Part shown: in pieces, positions 1 through 7,636 of the stretch
Layout: each line of letters opens with the position of its first letter
Numbering within the stretch: position 1 is the first letter of the stretch
Assembly (NCBI RefSeq): GCF_000260415.1
Contig: NZ_BACP01000003.1
Location: 62,001 to 126,000, forward strand
Direction: 5' to 3'
DNA: 64,000 nt
Origin: Liquorilactobacillus mali KCTC 3596 = DSM 20444
GTDB lineage: Bacteria > Bacillota > Bacilli > Lactobacillales > Lactobacillaceae
Made by a program: the position numbers and the translations under genes
Notes under the pieces: generated by a model
What the model saw: the letters and a program-made list of their open reading frames with translations, nothing else
What the model was told of the DNA's origin: nothing
Database searches by the model: none

Positions 1-2079
1 AAACGAGAAAAAAATGAGAGTTATGTACCCAAAAAAGGTAGTATCTATGGTGGCAATTTAGTAGTTTTACAACATGGGCAAAAGTATTTGATTGAGCGCA
101 TCAACAGTGATAAAGGCAATAATTTATCAATAGTAAACAAACAAAATGATGAAAAAATTCCAGAAAGTATATTAAAGAAATGGTTATCAGGAATCGATAA
201 ACAGCTATTCAATGAAATTTATGCTGTAAATCAAACTGGTTTACGTGCAATATTGGATTTAAAGCCTAATGAACTCGAGAGAAATTTTTACAGCATTGCA
301 ACCAGTGGCAGTCAAGAAATCTTTGAAATGCAAAAGAAGTTTTTGAAGGCAGCTGGAGAATTATATAAACCTAATGGCAGAGTCCCTAAAATTAATGTTA
401 TGCTCAAAGACTATGATAGGCAGCAAAAAAACTTACAACATTTAATTAATAGAATGGACGAGTCCAAGCAGCTTGAAGAGAAAATTGTCGAGTTGCAGGA
501 GCAAAATTCACTGTTTCAACAGGAAAAAGGACAATATGAACAGAAAGTATTAGAGCTGCAGCAGCTAATCTCTTCATGGGATTCATATCAAGAGATGTTG
601 AGTACCTCAAAAATGGTTACAGGTAATAAGGCAAAAATTACACTGGCAGTATTTGAACAAATACAGCTTCAAAATAATAAAATCAATGCAATTGAAGAGA
701 CACTTAACAGCTTAGAAAAACAAATGGCACATGTAAAATCACAATTAGAAGAAAAAAATTTTGCAGAATTAGATTTTTATTTACGAAATAAAGATGATTT
801 TGATAAATTATTTGTATCATTAAGTTCTTCAAGAAATCAGTCCAAACAGGCGACGGATAATACCAAAATATTAAGTAGGAGAAATAAAAAGTCAAAAAAT
901 AGTGAAAATAATCTGATGTTTTTTGGGATACTTGGAATATCGATTTTAATATTGTTTTTTGTTTCCAACGTAGTAATAAAAAGTATTGGATTGATAGGCA
1001 TTATTGTTGGAATATATGGTTTTAGCAAAACAATCAAAAAAAATTCAGATAATAAACCTGATAGTAGGCTTGAGCAGATTTCAAGGCAGAACAATTTTGA
1101 TTTTTGTAAAGAAGAATTGGGACTTTCCACTGATTATCCAGAGAATTTAAAAAAAATCTTGAATTTTCAAAATCAAATTAAAGAACAACAAAATCATAAG
1201 GACGAGTACGAGGCAAAAAAAAGATTTTTGATTCAAGAGCAAAATGATAAACTATCTAAATTAAGGCAGGAACAAATCCAACTTGATACTCAACTCAAAG
1301 AATTTGGATATGATAACTTTACAGTTCTGAGGAATACATACTTTCAACAGCAAAATCAGATTGAAACAGAAAGCAAGTTGCATGGTTTGAAATCACAAAT
1401 TCCAAGCAGTGTAATTGGAAAATTGAAAAAGTATTCGAGCCAAAATGAGATTGAAGAAGAGAAAGATTATGTTAGTAATGAATTTAAGTTGAAAAAGGAT
1501 GATTATGATAAGCGGCTTGAACTTGTCATAAATTATAAAATTCAATTGGAAAAAATCGGGGATTCAAATGAGATAGCTGTCTTACAGCAGGAGGCAGCAA
1601 ATCAAAGAGCACAGATTAATACAAAGATTGAAGAATGGTTAGCATTGTCTCTTACTGACAGATGGCTGGATGATTACTTAGGTAAGTTATCCAAAAATAG
1701 ATTGCCACAGGTAATTAATCTTGCCACCAATTTTTTTGAAAGATTAACTAGGGGGCATTTTACTAGTATTATTTTAAAAGAAAGCCAATTTATTTTGCAG
1801 ACCAGCGATAATCAAAGTTTTAAGGTTACAGAACTATCAAGAGCGACGGCAGAACAATTATACCTATCGATGAGACTAGCATTTGTAGTTACTTTCAACA
1901 AAAAAATTGGGTTGCCAATTATAATAGATGATGGATTCGTAAATTTTGACAGAAAGCGTAAGTTCCAAATTATTGATTTATTGTTAGAAATCAGTACTGA
2001 AACACAAATATTATGTTTTACAGTCGATATTTCTGCCATATGTGATAAGGTAAGTAACGAAGGAATTTTGGTTATTTAG
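1..2079 (+). CDS. yhaN: YhaN-like SMC/Rad50-type ATPase, 5' end outside window
   Basis: The reading frame is open from base 1, so the start and the N-terminal Walker A lie upstream; 692 residues are visible. The order is: coiled coil (about 135-290), a hydrophobic stretch with two possible membrane segments (about 302-345), a second long coil (about 390-560), then the C-terminal ATPase half. That half has an ABC-like signature (LSRATAEQLYL, from about 612) and a Walker B/D-loop (PIIIDDGFVNFD, from about 639). This layout matches Bacillus YhaN, a large Rad50/SbcC-like ATPase thought to act on DNA ends, normally paired with a YhaO/SbcD-like nuclease that would lie further upstream. yhaM follows after 21 bp, so the genes are probably co-transcribed. 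The family is clear; the exact substrate is inferred. Confidence 0.85.
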   Translation, partial: KREKNESYVPKKGSIYGGNLVVLQHGQKYLIERINSDKGNNLSIVNKQNDEKIPESILKKWLSGIDKQLFNEIYAVNQTGLRAILDLKPNELERNFYSIATSGSQEIFEMQKKFLKAAGELYKPNGRVPKINVMLKDYDRQQKNLQHLINRMDESKQLEEKIVELQEQNSLFQQEKGQYEQKVLELQQLISSWDSYQEMLSTSKMVTGNKAKITLAVFEQIQLQNNKINAIEETLNSLEKQMAHVKSQLEEKNFAELDFYLRNKDDFDKLFVSLSSSRNQSKQATDNTKILSRRNKKSKNSENNLMFFGILGISILILFFVSNVVIKSIGLIGIIVGIYGFSKTIKKNSDNKPDSRLEQISRQNNFDFCKEELGLSTDYPENLKKILNFQNQIKEQQNHKDEYEAKKRFLIQEQNDKLSKLRQEQIQLDTQLKEFGYDNFTVLRNTYFQQQNQIETESKLHGLKSQIPSSVIGKLKKYSSQNEIEEEKDYVSNEFKLKKDDYDKRLELVINYKIQLEKIGDSNEIAVLQQEAANQRAQINTKIEEWLALSLTDRWLDDYLGKLSKNRLPQVINLATNFFERLTRGHFTSIILKESQFILQTSDNQSFKVTELSRATAEQLYLSMRLAFVVTFNKKIGLPIIIDDGFVNFDRKRKFQIIDLLLEISTETQILCFTVDISAICDKVSNEGILVI

Positions 2080-2100
2080 AAAATAAAAGGAGGATTAAGT

Positions 2101-3057
2101 TTGAGTCAAAATAAAATATATGACTATGCAGTGGACGAAAGTATGGAATTATTCATGCTGATAAAGTCTGCAGATGTCCGGATTGCAAAGAATGGTAATA
2201 AATTTATTGCTTTTATGTTTGCCGATAGTTCGGGTGAAATAAGTGCAAAGTTTTGGGATGCATCTGATAATGATATTGCATCATTTGTACCAGGAAAAAT
2301 AGTTTTTGTTAAGGGTAAGCGGGAAGTTTACCAAGGAAATCCTCAGGTTAAAATATTTAAGATGCGCTTGGCAAATGAACAAGAACCGAATAATGTCAAT
2401 TCGTTTGTAAAAAAGGCTCCTGTTTCTGTGGATGACATGGAAGATGAGTTTAATGCTACGCTTTTTGAAATTACAAATGCAAATTGGAATCGGATTGTAA
2501 GATACCTTTTGACTGAATATCACGATCAATTTTTCAGCTATCCTGCGGCTAAGAAAAATCATCATGCATTTGCGGGAGGGCTTGCCTTTCACACAATATC
2601 AATGTTGCGTTTAGCACATGCTGTTGTTAAGGAATATGATAATATTAATGCTCCATTGCTGTATGCTGGGACAATCTTGCATGATTTGGGCAAGGTAATC
2701 GAATTATCTGGCCCCGTTGCAACACAGTATACTTTAGCAGGTAATTTGCTAGGACATATCGTACTTATTGATGAACAGATTATTAAAGCAGCTGATAAGT
2801 TGAAGATTGATCTTGAAAGTGAAGACATGATCTTACTTCGCCATATGATATTATCACATCATGGGTTATTGGAATATGGATCACCAGTTCAACCTCACAT
2901 TTTAGAGGCCGAAGTATTGCATCAAATTGATCAATTGGATGCCTCTATTCAGATGTTAAAGGGAACGCTTGAGCATACTGAACCTGGCACGTTTTCTGAA
3001 AGAATTTTTGGGATGGACGGGAGAAACTTTTATCGTTCTACAGAAGATAAGAACTAA
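2101..3057 (+). CDS. yhaM: 3'-5' exoribonuclease YhaM
   Basis: 318 residues, the usual YhaM length. An N-terminal OB-fold (about 15-90) is followed by an HD phosphohydrolase domain. The HD metal motif HDLGK is at 194-198, and further metal-binding histidines occur at KNHHAF (about 151) and in SHHG near 255. In Firmicutes, YhaM is a cytoplasmic Mn-dependent 3'-5' exonuclease that trims RNA (and DNA) ends. The start is TTG at 2101, preceded by AAAGGAGGA at an ideal distance. It sits directly behind yhaN, the arrangement known from Bacillus. There is no clear terminator right after the stop; the next hairpin with a T-run is at about 3206-3290. Confidence 0.93.
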   Translation: MSQNKIYDYAVDESMELFMLIKSADVRIAKNGNKFIAFMFADSSGEISAKFWDASDNDIASFVPGKIVFVKGKREVYQGNPQVKIFKMRLANEQEPNNVNSFVKKAPVSVDDMEDEFNATLFEITNANWNRIVRYLLTEYHDQFFSYPAAKKNHHAFAGGLAFHTISMLRLAHAVVKEYDNINAPLLYAGTILHDLGKVIELSGPVATQYTLAGNLLGHIVLIDEQIIKAADKLKIDLESEDMILLRHMILSHHGLLEYGSPVQPHILEAEVLHQIDQLDASIQMLKGTLEHTEPGTFSERIFGMDGRNFYRSTEDKN

Positions 3058-3205
3058 CTAGTTCAGGATACCATTTTTTTAAATGAGAAGATCATGGATT
3101 CGAGTTCTAAAGGGATTTCACAATGGTTAAGGTAATAAAAGCTGATTCTTTACGTAAGTTTATGATATAGCATAGTTACTTTGTAGTTATTTTGCACTTA
3201 AAATT

Positions 3206-3290
3206 AAAGTCACACTTCCTATGAAGTGCCCCACAATGATAGCCTTATTATCTAATAATTGTGAGGAACTCAAAGCATGTGGCTTTTTTG
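3206..3290 (+). ncRNA. structured RNA candidate upstream of usp
   Basis: An 85-nt element can fold into a multibranch RNA. The closing stem is AAAGTCA (3206-3212) with TGGCTTT (3280-3286), running into a TTTTTT tract. Hairpin A is CACTTC/GAAGTG (3213-3218/3223-3228). Hairpin B is CCCCACAAT/ATTGTGAGG (3229-3237/3258-3266, one C-A mismatch) with an inner TTATTA/TAATAA stem. A possible -10 near 3166-3176 would start a transcript at about 3180. The T-run favours the plus strand. Its place in front of a universal stress gene in a lactic acid bacterium recalls the published lacto-usp motif, proposed to be a 6S-like RNA, but I cannot confirm a match to that consensus. It may also be an elaborate terminator for yhaM. 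Confidence 0.45.
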
Positions 3291-3383
3291 TCATAGCAAA
3301 CATTTTTAATGATAAGCACAAAAATGATCAAGTGTGGAGCATGATAGGGTTATAAAGAAGTATATTTTTGGTATAATAAGGGA

Positions 3384-3485
3384 AGCTAATGGGTTACAGC
3401 GACAAGAATACAACATAAGATATCTTACAGAAAATATGCAAACAAAAAAGTCTTAAAACGTTGGTTTTAAGGCTTTTTTGTTTGC
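3384..3485 (+). ncRNA. possible short transcript ending at shared terminator
   Basis: A TG-extended -10 (TTGGTATAAT, core 3372-3377) could start a transcript at about 3384 that ends at the hairpin of 3437-3485. It would hold no ORF with a ribosome site. A 12-bp palindrome (TAAGATATCTTA, about 3418-3429) lies inside. No RNA family is recognised, and the -35 region is poor. It could be a promoter relic or an antisense element to the tRNA-Leu terminator. Confidence 0.2.
3437..3485. terminator. bidirectional terminator
   Basis: Long near-perfect inverted repeat: TGCAAACAAAAAAG at the left mirrors CTTTTTTGTTTGCA at the right, with an inner TTAAAAC/GTTTTAA stem. T-runs exist on both strands. It ends minus-strand transcription of tRNA-Leu and any plus-strand RNA coming from about 3384. 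Confidence 0.85.
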
Positions 3486-3502
3486 ATAAAATGCATAAAG
3501 TA

Positions 3503-3586
3503 TGCCCTCGGCAGGAGTCGAACCTGTACTTGGAAACCCAAACAGCGACCTGAACGCTGCGCGTCTGCCAATTCCGCCACGAGGGC
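3503..3586 (-). tRNA. tRNA-Leu (anticodon CAG)
   Basis: On the minus strand an 84-nt cloverleaf begins GCCCTCG and closes with CGAGGGC plus discriminator A (3503). The anticodon arm is CAGCG-TTCAGGT-CGCTG, giving anticodon CAG. A long variable arm, typical of a class II leucine tRNA, and a T-loop GGTTCGACTCC are present. CCA is not encoded. The gene faces away from usp. Confidence 0.95.
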
Positions 3587-3770
3587 AATAAACAATAACA
3601 CTAAAATATTATACAACAAACTTCTATTAAATAAAAGGATAAAAAACGAAACACTTGCATACTATTTGAATAACATTTAAAATTAAGTAAAGAAAACGTA
3701 ACCATTTATATCTTGAAGATTAAGATTGCTTAATGAAGCAGTTAGTTAAAGTAAAAAGTTGGAATAGTGA

Positions 3771-3779
3771 TGTTATAAT
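3771..3779 (+). promoter_or_regulatory. extended -10 promoter of usp
   Basis: TGTTATAAT is an extended -10 (core TATAAT 3774-3779) about 27 bp before the usp start. The -35 region is weak, as expected when an extended -10 is used. Confidence 0.55.
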
Positions 3780-3806
3780 GGTTGCAGGGAATAAGGGGTG
3801 AGCTCA

Positions 3807-4256
3807 ATGGAACAAAAATATCATAGTATTCTAGTTCCCGTTGATGGTTCAAAAAATGCAGAGAAAGCGTTAAGAAGGGCAATTGAAGTAGCAAAACGAA
3901 ATAATGGAAAAATCGAGATCCTGAATGTGATTGATACAAGACAATTCACAAATAACTTTGGTGGAATTGTCAGCATGTCGGGTGATATTATTTATTCTAC
4001 TTTTGAGGCAGTACAGGAATATCTTGAAAAGCTAAAGAAAAGTATTATAAAGGAAGAAGGCCTTTCTCATGTTGATGTTCATGTAAGATTCGGTTCTCCA
4101 AAAGTTGTGATTGCCCATGATTTTTTAGAAGATTACCCAGTAGATTTAATTATTTTGGGAAAAACTGGTATGTCTGCGGTGGGACGCATATTCGTGGGCT
4201 CCGTGACAGATGGTGTTGTCAGGGCCGCAAGGTGTGATGTATTGGTTGTAGGCTGA
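3807..4256 (+). CDS. universal stress protein, UspA family
   Basis: 149 residues from ATG 3807. An in-frame GTG at 3798 lies inside the ribosome site AAGGGGTG, so the ATG is the better start. It is a single Usp domain: an N-terminal strand with VPVDGSKNA (about 10-18) and the ATP-binding signature G-x2-G-x9-GS in GKTGMSAVGRIFVGS near the C-terminus. Both features define ATP-binding Usp proteins, cytoplasmic factors linked to stress survival. The stop is followed within 15 bp by a small membrane protein gene and then a hairpin, so the two form a short operon behind the -10 at 3774. The specific role is unknown. Confidence 0.92.
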   Translation: MEQKYHSILVPVDGSKNAEKALRRAIEVAKRNNGKIEILNVIDTRQFTNNFGGIVSMSGDIIYSTFEAVQEYLEKLKKSIIKEEGLSHVDVHVRFGSPKVVIAHDFLEDYPVDLIILGKTGMSAVGRIFVGSVTDGVVRAARCDVLVVG

Positions 4257-4269
4257 AAGTGAGGTAATG

Positions 4270-4605
4270 ATGATGTCAACACTAGAAATGATTGCTTTAT
4301 TTAGTTTAATACTATTAATGGCATATAATATTAGGTTAGGTTTGATGGTGAAAAAACTACGTGATAAATTAAGTAAGGGTAAGGAAATTGAACTTACTGA
4401 ATCTACTAATAAAGAAATTGTTGATGCGATAAAGACAAGAAAAAAATGGACTGTTTTGAGTCAGTGCCTATTTTGGATATCAATTGTTATGATGCTGTAT
4501 GGCTCAATGGGACTATTGATTTATTTTCTAGACTTGTATACTATTGCAGTAATTTATATAAATCTGGTAAATCGGAAAGTCTTTACCGAGCTCATAAAGT
4601 TATAA
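4270..4605 (+). CDS. small membrane protein of unknown function
   Basis: About 111 residues. Three consecutive ATG codons (4267, 4270, 4273) follow GTGAGG; the second or third has the better spacing. A hydrophobic helix (about 5-22) is followed by a short charged segment rich in Lys and Glu (about 28-60), then one or two further hydrophobic helices (about 63-100) and a short Arg/Lys-containing tail. No domain or catalytic motif is recognised. It lies 10-16 bp after usp and before a shared terminator, so it is probably co-transcribed with usp and may be membrane-located stress equipment. That role is inference from position only. Confidence 0.7.
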   Translation: MMSTLEMIALFSLILLMAYNIRLGLMVKKLRDKLSKGKEIELTESTNKEIVDAIKTRKKWTVLSQCLFWISIVMMLYGSMGLLIYFLDLYTIAVIYINLVNRKVFTELIKL

Positions 4606-4625
4606 TTAAAGGTAAGTAAGGAAAT

Positions 4626-4660
4626 AAAGCTGGGGTGATTTTCTTAACCTTAGCTTTTTT
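4626..4660 (+). terminator. terminator of usp unit
   Basis: AAAGCT (4626-4631) pairs with AGCTTT (4652-4657), extended by weaker G-rich/C-rich pairing, followed by a T-run. Confidence 0.6.
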
Positions 4661-4732
4661 AGTGAAATAAATTATGTATAAGAGATATTAATTTAAGCAT
4701 CAAGAAGGATAAGATGAATTGAGGAATGGAAA

Positions 4733-5149
4733 ATGGGAAACTTTGCAAAGTATAGTAGAATTTTAATTAATAGTTTGGTATCATTTGTTATTTTATTGGC
4801 ATTGGCACAATTAGTTATTCCAACTAGTTGGAAGCTAGTGCTGGATTATTATTTAATTAGCAATTTTTTATTATTAAACCCTTGTAATATGATGCATATT
4901 GGAGCGAAAGAAGATGTCAATGTCACTGCTGATACTATGAGTCGAACAAAAAGAACAGTTGAAAAAACAGAAACTCCTGAAGAGGCTGATGCGACTGACC
5001 AGATGTTAAAAAGATCAAAAAGAAGAGCAGCTCAAGAAAATGATACAAGAGATATTTTATTAAATTCTTTTTTGAGCTTTATGAAACACTGCTTTTTAAT
5101 AATAGCAGCGCCAGTAATTTTTATGCAAAAATTGTTAATTAATAACTAA
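4733..5149 (+). CDS. hypothetical membrane protein with charged middle
   Basis: 138 residues from ATG 4733, preceded by GAGGAATGG. Two hydrophobic segments lie at about 12-32 and 38-55, a highly charged stretch at about 58-108 (many Thr, Glu, Lys and Arg, including KRSKRR), and a third hydrophobic helix at about 112-135. It has no signal-peptidase or lipobox site and no family I recognise. It stands alone between the usp terminator and the permease promoter. The protein-like alternation of charged and hydrophobic regions and the ribosome site argue that it is real; the function is unknown. Confidence 0.55.
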   Translation: MGNFAKYSRILINSLVSFVILLALAQLVIPTSWKLVLDYYLISNFLLLNPCNMMHIGAKEDVNVTADTMSRTKRTVEKTETPEEADATDQMLKRSKRRAAQENDTRDILLNSFLSFMKHCFLIIAAPVIFMQKLLINN

Positions 5150-5251
5150 GGTATATATTTTTTCTATATTAACAAAAGAAACAATATGGAAAACAAACTT
5201 ACTTTTATTAAGATTAAATGAGTTTTTGATAAATAAAAATTAGTTTAGTGG

Positions 5252-5279
5252 TTGACTTCTCTAATATTCTTGATATAAT
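5252..5279 (+). promoter_or_regulatory. sigma-A promoter of the permease gene
   Basis: TTGACT (5252-5257), 16-bp spacer, TATAAT (5274-5279), about 35 bp before the permease start and its ribosome site GGAGGAG. Confidence 0.8.
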
Positions 5280-5312
5280 TTTATTATTTATTAATTTATT
5301 GGAGGAGTTTTA

Positions 5313-6755
5313 ATGGGAAAATTTTTAAAGAGATTGCTTTTAAAAGAAGATCCAAATGTTTATCAAGTTAAAGATGCGCATTTGTCTCAAGTACTGACTG
5401 TCAAAGATTTTTTGGCATTAGGTGTTGGAACGATTGTTTCTACCTCAATATTCACTCTTCCAGGAGTGGTCGCAGCTACACATGCGGGCCCAGCCGTTGT
5501 TATTTCTTTTTTACTGGCAGCTGTTGTTGCAGGACTTGTGGCATTTGCATACGCTGAAATGTCTTCTGTCATGCCATTTGCAGGTTCTGCATATTCATGG
5601 ATAAATGTTGTTTTTGGTGAGTTTTTTGCGTGGATTGCAGGATGGGCACTTTTAGCGGAATATTTCATTGCAGTTGCCTTTGTAGCCTCTGGGATATCTG
5701 CAAATTTTCGCGGATTAGTAGAACCACTCGGTGTCAATTTTCCAAAACAGCTTGCCAATGCTTTTGGGACTGAGGGCGGAATTATTGACTTGGTAGCCAT
5801 GGTTGTAGTTTTGATAGTTGCTATTTTATTATCAAGAGGTGTTTCAGGAGCAGCACGTGTTGAGAATATTTTGGTTGTTCTTAAAGTTCTTGCAATTATT
5901 CTATTTGTAATCGTCGGAATGACTGCCTTGCATAAGGCTAATTATTCGCCATTTATTCCTAAGTATCATCTAAATGCGGATGGCTCCGCTTTTGGCGGAT
6001 GGCAAGGAATATATGCCGGAATTTCAGCAATTTTTCTTTCGTATATCGGGTTTGATTCAATTGCAGCAAATTCAGCTGAAGCGAAGGATCCTCAGAAAAC
6101 AATGCCACGTGGAATTTTAGGCTCACTTTTGATTGCTGTTGTATTATTTGTGGTTGTGTCATTAGTAATTGTAGGAATGTTTAAGTATACTAACTATGCT
6201 AATAATGCTGAACCAATTGGCTGGGCATTGCGTCAAAGCGGACACCCAATTGTTGCAACAGTCGTACAAACAATTGCTGTTATGGGAATGTTTACAGCTT
6301 TAATAGGAATGATGTTGGCGGGATCGCGTTTACTTTACTCATTTGGTAGAGACGGTATGCTTCCAAAATGGTTAGGAAAGTTAAACAAGGACAAATTGCC
6401 TAATAATGCAACACTTACACTTTCAACGATTGGTATTGTAATTGGTGCATTGTTTCCATTTGCATTTTTAGCACAATTGATTTCTGCGGGAACGTTGATC
6501 GCATTTATGTTCGTTTCTGTAGGGATTTACGCTGTACGTTCGCGTGAGGGTAAAGATTTACCAAAACCAAGTTTTAAAATGCCATTTTATCCAGTGTTAC
6601 CAGCATTAGCCTTTCTTGGTGCTTTCGGTGTTTTTTGGGGATTAGGAAACGATGCTAAGCTATATGCGCTGTTGTGGTTCTTTATTGGATTGATAATCTA
6701 TTTTTCGTATGGGATTAGAAATTCATATTTAGGAAAGAAGAACAAAGAAAACTAA
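5313..6755 (+). CDS. APC-superfamily amino-acid permease (cationic amino-acid transporter type)
   Basis: 480 residues with about 12 hydrophobic helices, typical of the CAT/YfnA branch of the APC superfamily. The first helix carries the family motif region (GVGTIVSTSIFTLPG, about 37-51), which binds the substrate backbone in relatives. The conserved GFDSIAANSAEAKDPQ region (about 247-262) and FGRDGMLP (about 342-349) are characteristic of amino-acid permeases. It is an integral membrane, proton-coupled amino-acid importer by family; the substrate cannot be read from sequence. Monocistronic, with its own promoter and a strong terminator at 6773. The ribosome site GGAGGAG fixes the ATG. Confidence 0.88.
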   Translation: MGKFLKRLLLKEDPNVYQVKDAHLSQVLTVKDFLALGVGTIVSTSIFTLPGVVAATHAGPAVVISFLLAAVVAGLVAFAYAEMSSVMPFAGSAYSWINVVFGEFFAWIAGWALLAEYFIAVAFVASGISANFRGLVEPLGVNFPKQLANAFGTEGGIIDLVAMVVVLIVAILLSRGVSGAARVENILVVLKVLAIILFVIVGMTALHKANYSPFIPKYHLNADGSAFGGWQGIYAGISAIFLSYIGFDSIAANSAEAKDPQKTMPRGILGSLLIAVVLFVVVSLVIVGMFKYTNYANNAEPIGWALRQSGHPIVATVVQTIAVMGMFTALIGMMLAGSRLLYSFGRDGMLPKWLGKLNKDKLPNNATLTLSTIGIVIGALFPFAFLAQLISAGTLIAFMFVSVGIYAVRSREGKDLPKPSFKMPFYPVLPALAFLGAFGVFWGLGNDAKLYALLWFFIGLIIYFSYGIRNSYLGKKNKEN

Positions 6756-6772
6756 ATCTATTATAAAAAACA

Positions 6773-6814
6773 GGGGCTGGTCAAAAGTTATATTTTGATC
6801 CAGTCCCTTTATTT
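6773..6814. terminator. terminator after permease
   Basis: GGGGCTGG-TCAAAA pairs with TTTTGA-TCCAGTCCC, followed by TTTATTTATT. The loop-proximal TCAAAA/TTTTGA sequence recurs, in full or in part, in the terminators at 12502 and 52761. Confidence 0.9.
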
Positions 6815-6906
6815 ATTCCATATAAAAATGTTTCATAAGTCAAAATTTTCCGTCCGATTTCAAATTACCAATAACAAGCATATATATTTATTTTGTCCAC
6901 ATCAGG

Positions 6907-7464
6907 CTAGTCTACAAAGAAACTGAGTCTTGGCCATTTGACCTGCCATTTTTTATTAATAACACGTGTTTTATATTGCTCAAGTAATGTTTTATCAGAT
7001 TGGAAACGCGGAGTTGGATGGATCTCAAAATTAAAGAGATGTTCCAAAGAAAATGGTGAAATGATGGTAGATTCAGCGTCATTTAAATTTAGAGCAATGC
7101 TATTACAAGTTTCGGGTACATTTTTTAGCGCTGACTCAATGTCTTTTCCGAATGGTTGTATTGATTTTGCATCATTCAAACGGATATTTTCAAGATTCCA
7201 CAGATATTTGGAATATTTCTGTGAGAAAATTGCTTTTCTCGTTAAGAATTGCTCATATGATTCGCTGGAATCAGCATATAGTACATCAATGTTTTCTAAA
7301 ACCAAATTGGTTTTCTGAGATGACAGGTTATTCCAAACGATTGTCCGAAGAGCTCCGCTGCAGACAAATGCAGTGCTTAAATGTTCCTTTTTCAAAATCT
7401 CAAAGATTTCGGCGAGCTCTGTATTAGTAATCAATGTATCAAGTAATTGTTTTTTGTAGTCCAT
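6907..7464 (-). CDS. nucleotidyltransferase-like protein, DUF925/COG3575 family
   Basis: 185 residues, minus strand, with ribosome site CGGAGG just ahead of ATG. The N-terminal third has the family signature CSGALRTIVWN (about 35-45) followed by the acidic NIDVLYAD (about 58-65), equivalent to the G-S/A-x-R-N-x-VWD and DIDV-YFD motifs of this minimal nucleotidyltransferase family. The C-terminal half contains HLFNFEIHPTPRF (about 142-154), also typical. Biochemical function and substrate of this family are not established to my knowledge. It lies convergent to the permease, with the terminator at 6773 between them, and divergent from ackA. Confidence 0.82.
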   Translation of the reverse strand: MDYKKQLLDTLITNTELAEIFEILKKEHLSTAFVCSGALRTIVWNNLSSQKTNLVLENIDVLYADSSESYEQFLTRKAIFSQKYSKYLWNLENIRLNDAKSIQPFGKDIESALKNVPETCNSIALNLNDAESTIISPFSLEHLFNFEIHPTPRFQSDKTLLEQYKTRVINKKWQVKWPRLSFFVD

Positions 7465-7601
7465 TAATATCCTCCGTAAAAATTACTAAGATTAATTGTA
7501 ATGTTTTTTCGTGGAGAATGAAAGGCAAAACTTGTTGAATAATTATTAAATCCGCATTAGTACTAGTGAAAAATATTTTAAAATTTGGTATATTATTATT
7601 G

Positions 7602-7615
7602 TGTAAGCGCTTTGA
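7602..7615 (+). promoter_or_regulatory. cre-like CcpA site before ackA
   Basis: TGTAAGCGCTTTGA matches the catabolite response element consensus (TGWAANCGNTNWCA) at all positions but one. It lies 22 bp before the ackA start and just downstream of AT-rich -10-like sequence (TATATTATTAT, about 7589-7599). A site at or after the transcription start usually represses, whereas the known Bacillus ackA cre activates from upstream; the direction here is uncertain. Confidence 0.6.
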
Positions 7616-7636
7616 ATATAATGAGGGGGAATTCCC

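Noticed and set aside
837-1130. Minus-strand ORF of 97 codons inside yhaN
   Set aside because: Antisense to a well-conserved gene, no ribosome site; hydrophobic look comes from the complementary strand of AT-rich codons.
3206-3290. Minus-strand reading resembles a tracrRNA (AATAAGGCTATC followed by hairpins)
   Set aside because: No cas9, cas1, cas2 or repeat array in the window, and the T-run supports the plus strand. The likeness is one short motif.
3394-3588. 64-codon minus-strand ORF
   Set aside because: It lies over tRNA-Leu and its terminator; the apparent protein is translated tRNA.
5387-5800. 137-codon minus-strand ORF inside the permease gene
   Set aside because: Shadow of codon bias in a long membrane-protein gene; no promoter or ribosome site.
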